Counted from the stretch's first letter, positions 1 to 6,992 are shown. The stretch is 9,389 nucleotides of DNA from Leptolinea sp. (GCA_022837205.1 JALHEL010000041.1:1-9389), one strand, 5' to 3'. The notes: generated by a model not told the origin, from the letters alone. A program made the numbers and translations.

Positions 1-435
1 GTCGGTTTGATCACCTTCCAAAAAGACTCCGCCGAATTGGTGCTTCCGCCGACCTATTCCGTTACCTTGGCAGAAAGATCGATGAAAAAGGTTCAGGTAG
101 GCGGGAAAACACCGTTGACAGCCGGGTTATGGAAAGCTTACGAAGTCTTGGAACGGGAAAGAAAACGCCATCCCGATGAGAATGCACTGTTGATTGTTTT
201 GACCGACGGTGTCGGAAACATTTCGATGTTTGATAAGGCTCCGGAAGAAGAATCCAAAATCATCGCCGAAAAAATCGCGGCGGAAAACTTCCGCAGCATT
301 GTTATTGATTTGGATACTCAAGACTTTGATCAGGGAATGACCAGAAAACTCGCTGCTCAGCTCAAAGCTCCCTGTTATCTGATTTCCGAATTGAAAGCGG
401 ATCGTCTGGCAAAAATTATCCGAAAAGAGATCTAA
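1..435 (+). CDS. vWA-domain protein, chelatase D-subunit-like, C-terminal part (5' truncated by window)
   Basis: This reading frame is open from base 1, so the gene begins upstream; the in-frame TTG at 7 is internal. The 144 visible residues read like the C-terminal half of the vWA domain of magnesium/cobalt chelatase D (BchD/ChlD/CobT-like) proteins: a GLITF strand, an LPPT segment, GGKTPL (visible residues 35-40), an amphipathic helix, then LIVLTDG (64-70). In vWA domains the Thr of GGxTPL and the Asp of LTDG are the second and third parts of the metal-ion site (MIDAS); the first part, DxSxS, would lie outside the window. The chelatase family couples an AAA+ domain to this vWA domain to drive metal insertion into tetrapyrroles, but many stand-alone relatives have unknown clients. 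No tetrapyrrole gene is visible here, so the specific role is open. No clear terminator follows the stop. Confidence 0.8.
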   Translation, partial: VGLITFQKDSAELVLPPTYSVTLAERSMKKVQVGGKTPLTAGLWKAYEVLERERKRHPDENALLIVLTDGVGNISMFDKAPEEESKIIAEKIAAENFRSIVIDLDTQDFDQGMTRKLAAQLKAPCYLISELKADRLAKIIRKEI

Positions 436-528
436 AGATCGCCGATCGGTTCTCCGACTGCGAACGGGAACTTATCGACGTTCGAAATAAAGCATCCGAG
501 ATGAAAGAACCCAAATCAAATCACGTTA

Positions 529-540
529 TTCGGATCCGAA
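529..540. promoter_or_regulatory. 12-bp perfect palindrome, candidate operator
   Basis: The sequence TTCGGATCCGAA is its own reverse complement over 12 bp, and symmetry stops at the flanking bases. It is centred about 56 bp upstream of the middle of the -10 box at 588-593, a usual distance for an activator site or a distal operator. No regulator gene lies nearby. Similar motifs (TCCGAA, TTCGGA) are common in this DNA, so chance is a real alternative. Confidence 0.3.
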
Positions 541-579
541 ATTTAGGCTGAGATCGGCGGAAAGCGTTAAAAAAAGAAA

Positions 580-608
580 TTGACGGTTATAATAGCTTTT
601 GAATAAAT
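580..608 (+). promoter_or_regulatory. Candidate promoter for the M42 peptidase operon
   Basis: A perfect TATAAT lies at 588-593. At the usual 17-bp spacing the -35 position (565-570, CGTTAA) matches poorly. A good -35-like TTGACG lies at 580-585, but only 2 bp before TATAAT, so the two cannot form one promoter. With normal spacing TTGACG would pair with a weak AT-rich -10 near 603-608. Either reading starts the transcript between about 600 and 616, downstream of the TTG at 599 and upstream of the ATG at 635. This supports ATG 635 as the start of the first peptidase gene. Confidence 0.45.
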
Positions 609-634
609 CCTGTCGAAGAAATCTGGAAATATTT

Positions 635-1711
635 ATGGATGAAAAGACATCACTGAAAGAGTTTTTAAAAAGCATTATTTCACTTCCCGGAATTTCGGGA
701 TATGAAACGGCGGTCAGCTCGGCTATCGCAGAGAAATGGAGACCGTTAACCGACGAAATAAGTATTTCACCGGTCGGAAATCTGTATGGGATTAAGAAGG
801 GATTCCTTTCAAAAAGCGGGAAACCGTCGAAACGAATCATGATGGCCGTGCATATGGACGGAATCGGGATGGTAATCGAACGAATTGAAAAAGATGTTCT
901 TTACTTTGCCCCGATAGGCGGATTCGATCCGCGAATTCTTCCGGGACAAGAAGTAATTATTCACAGCCGATCAGGTGATATCCGGGGAATAATCGTCCAA
1001 CTGGCGCCGCATCTTCTTTCCGAGCCGTTTACCGGTAAACCGGTCCCGTTGAATCAACTTGTGATCGATACCGGGTTGAACGCGGAAGAACTGAAAGAGA
1101 CCGTTCAGGCGGGGGATACGGTATCCTATGCCAATTTACCTTTTGAAATGCCGAGCGATTGCATCGCCGGGCATAGTTTAGACAACCGCGCCTCCGTTGC
1201 GGCAGTTACGCAATGTTTAACCGAGTTGCAACGTTTTAACCATGCTTGGGATGTTTATGCCACCGGTACCACTCAAGAAGAAACCGTATTTCTCAGTCGA
1301 ACGACCGTGAGTGATGTGAAACCGGACATCGCAATTGCGATTGATGTAACCTTTGCCAAAGGACCCGGTGTGGATAACTACAAAGGAAAGCCTCTGGAGA
1401 GCGGCCCTTCCATCGGATTCGGAGCCAATATTCATCCGGTATTATTCAACCAGCTGAAACAACTATGCGAACAATTGGACATCCCGTATACATTGGATCC
1501 GCTCCCGCAAATGTCTGGGACGGATGCGCACCCGATCCAAACCGCCTCGGGCGGAGTGGCAACCTGTCTTTTGAGTATCCCGCTCCGATATATGCACACA
1601 CCGGTCGAGATGATCTCTATCAAAGATGTGATGCGCGCCGGTCATCTGATGGCGGAATACATTGCCAGATTGGATGAAAACAGTTTGGATTCCATAAAAT
1701 GGGAGGATTAA
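635..1711 (+). CDS. M42 family metallo-aminopeptidase, paralogue 1
   Basis: This is a 358-residue M42 (TET/glutamyl-aminopeptidase/'CelM') protein, a normal length for the family. Compared with TET enzymes, the binuclear metal ligands are all present: H73 in HMDGIG (with D75), D183 in SLDNR, E216 next to the general base E215 in TQEE, D237 in AIDVT, and H321 in RYMHTP. A GTDA motif lies at 295-298. Two sites depart from its neighbours: HMDG replaces HMDE, and TVFLSR follows QEE where the family usually has VGLRGA. No signal peptide is seen, so it is cytoplasmic and should remove N-terminal residues from peptides. 'Endoglucanase' labels on this family are legacy errors. ATG 635 is preferred over the in-frame TTG at 599, which lies only 5 nt after the TATAAT. 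The ribosome site is weak (GGAAA, 625-629). The stop is 4 nt before the next gene. Confidence 0.9.
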   Translation: MDEKTSLKEFLKSIISLPGISGYETAVSSAIAEKWRPLTDEISISPVGNLYGIKKGFLSKSGKPSKRIMMAVHMDGIGMVIERIEKDVLYFAPIGGFDPRILPGQEVIIHSRSGDIRGIIVQLAPHLLSEPFTGKPVPLNQLVIDTGLNAEELKETVQAGDTVSYANLPFEMPSDCIAGHSLDNRASVAAVTQCLTELQRFNHAWDVYATGTTQEETVFLSRTTVSDVKPDIAIAIDVTFAKGPGVDNYKGKPLESGPSIGFGANIHPVLFNQLKQLCEQLDIPYTLDPLPQMSGTDAHPIQTASGGVATCLLSIPLRYMHTPVEMISIKDVMRAGHLMAEYIARLDENSLDSIKWED

Positions 1712-1715
1712 ACCT

Positions 1716-2804
1716 ATGATAAAAGAAGAAAAATCAACAATCGATTCCCTCCCTGTTTTGCCGGAAAGCAGCGTACGGCTCCTTGAAGAACTGAGTAACG
1801 CGGTAGGAGTTTCCGGAAACGAGAATGAAATTCGCTCGATTATCCGTCGGGAAGTAAGCTCCGTCGCAGACAATCTGACGACGGATACGATCGGTAATTT
1901 GATTGCCGTCAAACATGCAAAAAACGATCACGCACTGCGGGTAATGGTCGCCGCGCATATGGATGAAGTCGGATTCATGATCGTCGATAAAGAATCCGAC
2001 GGGATATTCAAGTTTCAGGTCGTAGGCGGTATCGACGAACGTGCGCTGGCCGGAAAAGCGGTTCAGGTCGGCAAAAAGCACGCCCCCGGAGTTATCGGCG
2101 CCTGTCCCGTTCATTTATCGACGCCCGCCGAACGGGAAGTGATTTTGAAGACCGACAATCTCCGAATCGATACCGGTCCGGGGTCCAAAGACATCGAAGT
2201 GGGCGATTATGCGACTTTTGCAACAAAATTCAAGCGTATGGGCGGCAGTTTCTGCGGGAAAGCAATCGATAACCGCATCGGGGTGGCAACGTTGATCGAA
2301 TTATTGAAAAACGCCCCGGATTCAATCGAACTCATTGCGGCTTTCACGGTACAGGAAGAAGTCGGTTTGAGAGGGGCGGAAGTTGCCGCTTATAATATCA
2401 ATCCCGATTTTGCCTTTGTTATCGACTGCACACCCGCCAACGATCAACCCGCCTGGGATCATTCCGAAAATACGCTCTATCGGACAAAGTTGGATCAGGG
2501 TCCGGCAATCTACACAAACGACAGCAGAACGCTCTATGATCATCGTTTGATTCGCTATTTGTCGGATTTGGGAGATCGGTACGGAATTCGTTATCAATAT
2601 CGACAACCGGCAAGCGGAGGGACGGATGCCGGCGCCATCCATACAAGTCGTAGCGGAATCCCGACGATTTCGCTTTCCGTTCCCGGTCGTTATACCCATA
2701 CCGCCGCTTCCATTATCCGGAAAGCTGATTGGGAAGAACACTATCGATTAATGACCGTTGCACTGCGTCATATCGATGCGGATATTTTAAAAGAAAATCG
2801 CTGA
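1716..2804 (+). CDS. M42 family metallo-aminopeptidase, paralogue 2
   Basis: This 362-residue M42 peptidase has all expected metal and catalytic residues: H81 and D83 in HMDEVG, D185 in AIDNRIG, E214/E215 in VQEEVGLRGA, D237 in VIDCT, and H328 in GRYTHT, with GGTDAGAIH at 301-309. Relative to the third paralogue it has about 17 extra N-terminal residues (roughly 1-17, polar) and an unusual tail: after the last metal His the common SPxE pattern is replaced by TAAS. Its DCTPANDQPAWD stretch (237-248) also differs from both neighbours, suggesting a separate substrate class. It is probably cytoplasmic. A strong ribosome site (GGGAGGA, 1701-1707) sits over the end of the preceding gene, and the 4-nt gap suggests translational coupling. 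Exact residue preference cannot be read from sequence. Confidence 0.92.
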   Translation: MIKEEKSTIDSLPVLPESSVRLLEELSNAVGVSGNENEIRSIIRREVSSVADNLTTDTIGNLIAVKHAKNDHALRVMVAAHMDEVGFMIVDKESDGIFKFQVVGGIDERALAGKAVQVGKKHAPGVIGACPVHLSTPAEREVILKTDNLRIDTGPGSKDIEVGDYATFATKFKRMGGSFCGKAIDNRIGVATLIELLKNAPDSIELIAAFTVQEEVGLRGAEVAAYNINPDFAFVIDCTPANDQPAWDHSENTLYRTKLDQGPAIYTNDSRTLYDHRLIRYLSDLGDRYGIRYQYRQPASGGTDAGAIHTSRSGIPTISLSVPGRYTHTAASIIRKADWEEHYRLMTVALRHIDADILKENR

Positions 2805-2819
2805 AGCACAGCTTTTTTT
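2800..2819 (+). terminator. Weak hairpin with T-run between two M42 genes (possible partial terminator)
   Basis: GCTG (2800-2803) pairs with CAGC (2809-2812) around a 5-nt loop and is followed directly by seven T residues (2813-2819). The stem is only 4 bp and overlaps the stop codon of paralogue 2, so full termination is unlikely. It could lower expression of the third gene relative to the first two, or be chance. Confidence 0.25.
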
Positions 2820-2837
2820 GACCATCTTGGAGAATCT

Positions 2838-3830
2838 ATGAAAAATTTGCTTGAAAAACTGACACAAACAACCGGTGTTTCCGGATATGAAAATGAAATT
2901 CGGGAAGTTATTCGAAAAGAAATCGAACCTTTTGCGGATGACATCCAAATCGACGTTATGGGAAACCTGATCGCCCGCAAAGGAATCAAGAAAAGTGGGG
3001 GCAAACGGATCATGATTTCATCGCATATGGATGAAATCGGTCTGATGGCTTCCCATATCAACGATAAAGGTTTTGTTTACGTCGCCACAATCGGAGGAGT
3101 TAATCCGCTGACCTGCTTCAGTGCCAGAGTAAAGTTTCTAAACGGTACGGAAGGCGTTGTGTATGCGGAGACCCAAAAAATGGATAAAGTCCCGACCGTT
3201 GATCAGCTTTTTGTCGATGTCGGCGCCGATTCGGCCGAAACCTGTCCGGTAAAAGTCGGAGATGAAGCTGTTTTTGTCCGATCGTTTTTGGATTTGGGAA
3301 ATCGGGTTGTTTCCAAAGCGATCGATGATCGCATCGGCTGTCTGGTCGCAATCGAAACGATCAAAGCCCTCAAAGATTCGCCGAATGAGCTCTTTTTTGT
3401 CTTTTCCACCCAAGAGGAAGTCGGTTTAAGAGGTGCAAAAACATCGGCATTCTCAATCAATCCCGAGATGGGAATCGCCGTTGATGTCACTCTCGCAGCC
3501 GATGTTCCTCATTGCGAGCCGGGAAATCCGGTTTTAGGCAAAGGTCCCTGCATTAAAGTCCGAGACGGTTCTCTGATCGCTCATCCGAAGGTAATCGACG
3601 CGATGAAAAAAGCGGCGGATCGAACCGGTATCGAAGTACAAATGGAAGTTTTGAGCCATGCCGGAACCGATGCCGGGGCAATTCAGTTGGTTCGTTCGGG
3701 AGTTCCGGCCGGTTGTTTGTCGATTGCCTGCCGTTACGTTCACTCGCCTTCCGAAATGGTCGATATCAACGATGTGAGTGAATCCGTCCGTCTTCTGGTC
3801 GATCTCCTGTCGAATCCGGTTGATTTATAA
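2838..3830 (+). CDS. M42 family metallo-aminopeptidase, paralogue 3 (most canonical)
   Basis: This 330-residue protein is the most typical M42 member of the three. Visible motifs are GVSGYENEIR near the N-terminus (13-22), H63/D65 in HMDEIG, D163 in AIDDRIG, base E193 and ligand E194 in TQEEVGLRGA, D216 in AVDVT, GTDAGAIQ (276-283), and ligand H302 in RYVHSP. The family makes tetrahedral dodecamers that cut N-terminal residues from short peptides, using two divalent metals. There is no signal peptide, so it is cytoplasmic. It resembles paralogue 2 more than paralogue 1, especially at the QEEVGLRGA loop and the N-terminal helix. The start is supported by GGAG at 2829-2832, 5 nt before the ATG. 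It closes the peptidase group; only 40 nt separate it from the lipoprotein gene. Confidence 0.93.
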   Translation: MKNLLEKLTQTTGVSGYENEIREVIRKEIEPFADDIQIDVMGNLIARKGIKKSGGKRIMISSHMDEIGLMASHINDKGFVYVATIGGVNPLTCFSARVKFLNGTEGVVYAETQKMDKVPTVDQLFVDVGADSAETCPVKVGDEAVFVRSFLDLGNRVVSKAIDDRIGCLVAIETIKALKDSPNELFFVFSTQEEVGLRGAKTSAFSINPEMGIAVDVTLAADVPHCEPGNPVLGKGPCIKVRDGSLIAHPKVIDAMKKAADRTGIEVQMEVLSHAGTDAGAIQLVRSGVPAGCLSIACRYVHSPSEMVDINDVSESVRLLVDLLSNPVDL

Positions 3831-3870
3831 AAGGATTATCCGTGCGGGAGTAAAATAAATCAGAGAGCAA

Positions 3871-5277
3871 ATGGCAAGAATACACTTTTTTAAAAAACAT
3901 CCTATTCGGTTCGGTGCAGCTGTTTTGGCATCTGCTTTATTGGTTATTCTGATAATTTCCGGTTGTTCCGAAGTAAAAAAAATGTTAGCCGGTACTCCGA
4001 CGGCGACGATAATGCCCGCTGTGAAACAGACTGCGACACCGGTATCAAACGAAGAAGAAATTATTCTGCCCGAGAATGAATCGACTTCGGAGTCGTCGCC
4101 CACCGTTGACGATTCCGATGAGACTTCCGTCCCGAATCGTTCAAATTCGGAAAACCGGACTCTCACCCTTTGGGTACCCCCGCAATTTGATCCTTCATCC
4201 AATGATGAAGCCGGTAAAATTTTGACAGAAATGCTCAAAATTTTCATGGAAGAAAATCCCAACACGCTCATCAATATTCGAGTCAAATCGCTGACCGGCG
4301 AAGGCAGTGCCATCAACACCTTATCCGCGGCTGTAAATGCAGCTCCCGAAGTGATCCCTTCTCTGATTATCATGAATCGTAATGATTTGGTGTCAGCCGT
4401 TCAAAAAGGATTGATTTATCCGATCAGCACCGGTTTATTTACCGATCCTGCTTCATGGTACCCTTTCGCAAAAGAGTCATCCACAGTCAATAATTTGATT
4501 TATGGGATCCCGATTGCCGGCGATCCTTTGGTCTTGGGTTATCGTCCGTCGAAAACGGGATCGGAAATAAATACCTGGGATGAGATTCTGTCTCGAGGAT
4601 TGCCGATCGCTTTTGAACCTTCCAACCCGTATGATTTATTCGGAACCTTCATTTATCTGGCAAAGGGCGGGAAAATTACAAACGATATGGGGCAACCCTG
4701 GCTCGATCAAGCCAAGCTGACCGACACGCTCAACTTTTTCCTTTCCGGAGGGCAGAAAGGGGCTTTCCCTCCTTCTTTGGCGCAGGGAACAAGCGGATCG
4801 GGCGCCAACGAAAATTGGCAATTGTTTTTGGAAGGATCTTTACATATTATCGTCACCAAACTGACCACCTTCCGGCACAGCCAAAATGCCGATATCGATG
4901 CCATCCCGCTTCCGTTGTTTAACGGAAGCAATAGCTATCCTCTGGTAAATACATGGAATGTGGTACTCAGCAACAGCAATCCGGAAATTCAGAATCTGGC
5001 GGTAAAACTGGCTGAAAAATTTGCGGATCCGCGCTTTAATGATCAGTGGACTCAATCCGCCGGATATCTTCCTGTCCGCTCTATCGGACAGACTCTATGG
5101 CAAAATGACAGTTTTTACGAGAAAATGATCACGATTTGTGAAAACGGAGAATTAATTCAAACCGACCAAATTTTGAATAAAATCACACCCGTCATCAACG
5201 AAGCAGTATCCTCCGTCATTAAAACCGGAGCAACTCCCGAAGATGCCGCCGAAAAAGCAATCGATGCAATCAATTAA
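3871..5277 (+). CDS. Extracellular solute-binding lipoprotein, family 1-like, no permease nearby
   Basis: This 468-residue protein starts with basic residues, a hydrophobic stretch (about 14-30) and a lipobox ISGC with the lipidated Cys at 32, so it should be anchored outside the cytoplasmic membrane. Residues about 40-96 form a Thr/Ser/Glu/Pro-rich low-complexity linker. The rest (about 97-468) reads as a periplasmic-binding-protein fold of the SBP_bac_1 type: an initial TLTLWVPP strand, a helix with EENPN, SLIIMNRNDL, GLIYPIS, YGIPIAGDPLVLGYR, TWDEIL, and a late AEKFADPRFNDQWTQSAGYLPVR segment typical of sugar-binding members. Such proteins normally deliver ligand to ABC permeases, but none is encoded in the window. 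The ligand cannot be predicted. The ribosome site is poor (AGAGAG close to the ATG; GGGAG at 3846-3850 is too far), so translation may be modest. Confidence 0.82.
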   Translation: MARIHFFKKHPIRFGAAVLASALLVILIISGCSEVKKMLAGTPTATIMPAVKQTATPVSNEEEIILPENESTSESSPTVDDSDETSVPNRSNSENRTLTLWVPPQFDPSSNDEAGKILTEMLKIFMEENPNTLINIRVKSLTGEGSAINTLSAAVNAAPEVIPSLIIMNRNDLVSAVQKGLIYPISTGLFTDPASWYPFAKESSTVNNLIYGIPIAGDPLVLGYRPSKTGSEINTWDEILSRGLPIAFEPSNPYDLFGTFIYLAKGGKITNDMGQPWLDQAKLTDTLNFFLSGGQKGAFPPSLAQGTSGSGANENWQLFLEGSLHIIVTKLTTFRHSQNADIDAIPLPLFNGSNSYPLVNTWNVVLSNSNPEIQNLAVKLAEKFADPRFNDQWTQSAGYLPVRSIGQTLWQNDSFYEKMITICENGELIQTDQILNKITPVINEAVSSVIKTGATPEDAAEKAIDAIN

Positions 5278-5287
5278 GTAAGTTGGG

Positions 5288-5644
5288 ATGAACATGTCAA
5301 AAAACTCGAAATCGCAGCGAAGAAGATTTAATTGGATCCTTTTCCTTATCATTTGTATTTTGGTGGTTTTTGCTTTCATCCTCTCGGAATCGGATAAAAT
5401 TGAACATGCTTCCCAAACATCGCGAACGATTCAAATGGGTTTATTGCAAACTGCCGAACCGACAATCATTTTACCGACTCCGACTCCATTCCCCTCGGAT
5501 TATCCGAAGCTTCCGGCTGAATATTTTGAAAACGAAGATCAGACAGACGGCGTAATCTTAGGCGGGACGGTTCTGGTCTTGATTATTCTCATCGGAACAA
5601 TGGTCTTCATCCAAAAAGAACATCAAAAAAAGAATGAGAAATAA
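5288..5644 (+). CDS. Small membrane protein with two predicted helices and a Thr-Pro linker
   Basis: I do not recognise a family for this 118-residue protein. It has a basic N-terminus (RRR at 11-13), a first hydrophobic helix (about 16-33), an outside loop with an acidic, Pro-rich part including PTPTPFP (63-69), a second hydrophobic helix (about 88-108) and a basic C-terminus. The positive-inside rule places both ends in the cytoplasm and the roughly 55-residue loop outside. Its gene starts 10 nt after the lipoprotein gene and overlaps the next gene by 11 nt, which suggests the two products are made together. A second ATG at 5294 is equally plausible as the start, because neither has a strong ribosome site. 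Function is unknown; a partner or assembly role for the next protein is inference from the overlap and the shared Thr-Pro motif. Confidence 0.72.
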   Translation: MNMSKNSKSQRRRFNWILFLIICILVVFAFILSESDKIEHASQTSRTIQMGLLQTAEPTIILPTPTPFPSDYPKLPAEYFENEDQTDGVILGGTVLVLIILIGTMVFIQKEHQKKNEK

Positions 5645-6992
5645 AAATCGTCCTCTTTTTTATGAGAATAAAAAAAAGACCTGGCCCTATGTCGTTTTTA
5701 TCCTGATAACCATCGTTATCCTGATCATCTGGGGAGCTCAGGTGCCCGTTATTCGACAAACCTTGGGACGATCTGTTTTGGATGGCATCTCTTACGGAAA
5801 AAGCCTGATTTTGCCTGTCAGTACGGTTAACCCCCTTAATTATCGCATTCAAACCTATTATCCGACCCTTGATCTGCCGTCGAAAGAAGTGATTTTCGCC
5901 GAGAATCTGGAAGATATCAATTCATCCGAACCTTATCTTGAAATTACCTTTACACCCACACCGACACCGGGTGTTTTATGGGTCATCGAAGATCCTGAGA
6001 AATCAAGTACCAATGATTCGGCGACACTTTCCGAGGAAGTGAATGATCGACTCGAAATGCCGATATTTGAAATGGCGGATTACCTGAATGACGGACCGGC
6101 TTCTCTCAGCACATTCTTGAGATTTTATGAGAAACCGGAAAGTCAGTATTTGGTGAGTGAAAAAATAAAGCCGGATTATTTTGATCCCAATGTATCTCTC
6201 AATGAAATGCTGTCTTACAGCGAGCAAAAATATCCCGATCTTTCCGGTATCATACGGAAAAACGGGAACATCCAAATTCTGGCTTCTTTAATCGATAGCC
6301 ATTTTCCGGTGCTGATTCGACTGCAGTACCAACGACAGCAGTCCGCCTGGAAAGGCGATGACCTTTGGGACGCTCGTTATGTCGTGATTTCCGGGATCGA
6401 TTCAAAAAACAAAATCGTTTATTTTTCCGACCCTTTAAAAGGGAACGAACAAACGCTTTCTTTTGATCGATTGATGGAAGACTGGTATCCGTTCCGTAGA
6501 GAATATCTGGTTATCTATCCTGTCGATCGCGAAGAATCCCTCGCTCTATTGTTGAATTCGGACTGGGATGAAGAGGAAAATTCAAAAAGGGCTTTGGAGA
6601 AATTTCAGACAGATGTGACCATGGTTCCGGATAATCAATTTGCCTGGTTCAATGCCGCTGCTTTGCTGATTGAGAATAATCACAATGAAGAAGCGTGGGA
6701 TTCTTTTCGTACCGCTTTACAAGTCGGCATTCCTCAGCGTTATCTTTTATATGATTTTTCTCTGTACGATGCAGCTTTTAAGAACGGATTGGCTGAAGAA
6801 TTACGTGATCGCACAGCTGCCATGCTAAAAATCAACAATCATTCGGAAGAAAATTGGTTATGGAACGGTTGGGCTTATACTTTATTACAAGATAAAAACC
6901 AAGCGGAAAAATGCTTTCGAAAAGTCTTGGATATTAATCCGAACAACAGCGACGGACAATATGCGATGGAATACCTCAAACAGTATGAATAA
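5634..6992 (+). CDS. Membrane-anchored C39-like pseudopeptidase with C-terminal TPR repeats
   Basis: This 452-residue protein has a basic start, one transmembrane helix (about 17-34), an extracytoplasmic linker ending in TFTPTPTPG (105-113), a C39-like papain-fold region (about 145-297), and TPR-like helices (about 315-450, including AWFNAAALLI and WLWNGWAYTLL). The C39-like region aligns by eye to the family pattern: LNDGPASLSTFLRFY stands where NNCGPA-type motifs carry the catalytic Cys, DARYVVISGID stands where GHY-type motifs carry the His, and FSDPLKG (264-270) keeps the third-site Asp. Thus Cys is Asp (D153) and His is Arg (R248), so protease activity is not expected. It may bind peptides or envelope partners instead. 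Its start lies inside the previous gene with no clear ribosome site, consistent with translational coupling. The C39-like assignment is by motif and order only. Confidence 0.78.
   Translation: MRNKNRPLFYENKKKTWPYVVFILITIVILIIWGAQVPVIRQTLGRSVLDGISYGKSLILPVSTVNPLNYRIQTYYPTLDLPSKEVIFAENLEDINSSEPYLEITFTPTPTPGVLWVIEDPEKSSTNDSATLSEEVNDRLEMPIFEMADYLNDGPASLSTFLRFYEKPESQYLVSEKIKPDYFDPNVSLNEMLSYSEQKYPDLSGIIRKNGNIQILASLIDSHFPVLIRLQYQRQQSAWKGDDLWDARYVVISGIDSKNKIVYFSDPLKGNEQTLSFDRLMEDWYPFRREYLVIYPVDREESLALLLNSDWDEEENSKRALEKFQTDVTMVPDNQFAWFNAAALLIENNHNEEAWDSFRTALQVGIPQRYLLYDFSLYDAAFKNGLAEELRDRTAAMLKINNHSEENWLWNGWAYTLLQDKNQAEKCFRKVLDINPNNSDGQYAMEYLKQYE

Larger units (their letters stand above)
436..634. other. 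Intergenic region upstream of the M42 peptidase operon
   Basis: This 199-nt gap separates the vWA gene from the first M42 peptidase. I see no credible gene on either strand. It contains a 12-bp perfect palindrome (529-540) and a perfect TATAAT box (588-593), so it probably carries the promoter for the downstream genes. No hairpin followed by a T-run is evident for ending transcription from the vWA gene, so readthrough is possible. The short repeated GATC/CGATC elements near 436-450 form only very short stems. Confidence 0.6.

Noticed and set aside
580..593. TTGACG and TATAAT read as one promoter
   Set aside because: The two boxes are 2 bp apart, far from the 16-18 bp needed; they can only belong to alternative promoters.
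599..634. In-frame TTG start that would add 12 residues to M42 paralogue 1
   Set aside because: It lies 5 nt after a perfect TATAAT, so the transcript would begin at or after it; the added residues do not resemble the family N-terminus, and ATG 635 starts the protein where other M42 members start.
1463..1912. Antisense 149-residue open frame across M42 paralogues 1 and 2
   Set aside because: It lies opposite two well-supported genes, shows no domain, and is explained by the codon pattern of the sense strand.
635..3830. Endoglucanase (CelM) function for the M42 proteins
   Set aside because: The binuclear metal site of aminopeptidases is complete in all three and no glycosidase motif is seen; the cellulase label in this family is a legacy annotation.
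3828..3870. A separate promoter for the lipoprotein gene in the 40-nt gap
   Set aside because: A TAAAAT-like box at 3851-3856 has no matching -35 and would leave almost no leader before the ATG; not strong enough to call.
4215..4246. Two AAAATTTT copies close together as a repeat or protein-binding site
   Set aside because: They encode similar KIL/KIF helix residues within the binding-protein domain; two AT-rich octamers are expected by chance.
4222..4250. TTGACA inside the solute-binding protein gene as an internal promoter
   Set aside because: The expected -10 position reads CATGGA, which does not fit, and the site is in a conserved coding segment.
3825..4373. Antisense 182-residue open frame opposite the lipoprotein start
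   Set aside because: Its Ser/Val-rich sequence mirrors the low-complexity Thr/Ser/Glu linker on the sense strand; no ribosome site or recognised domain.
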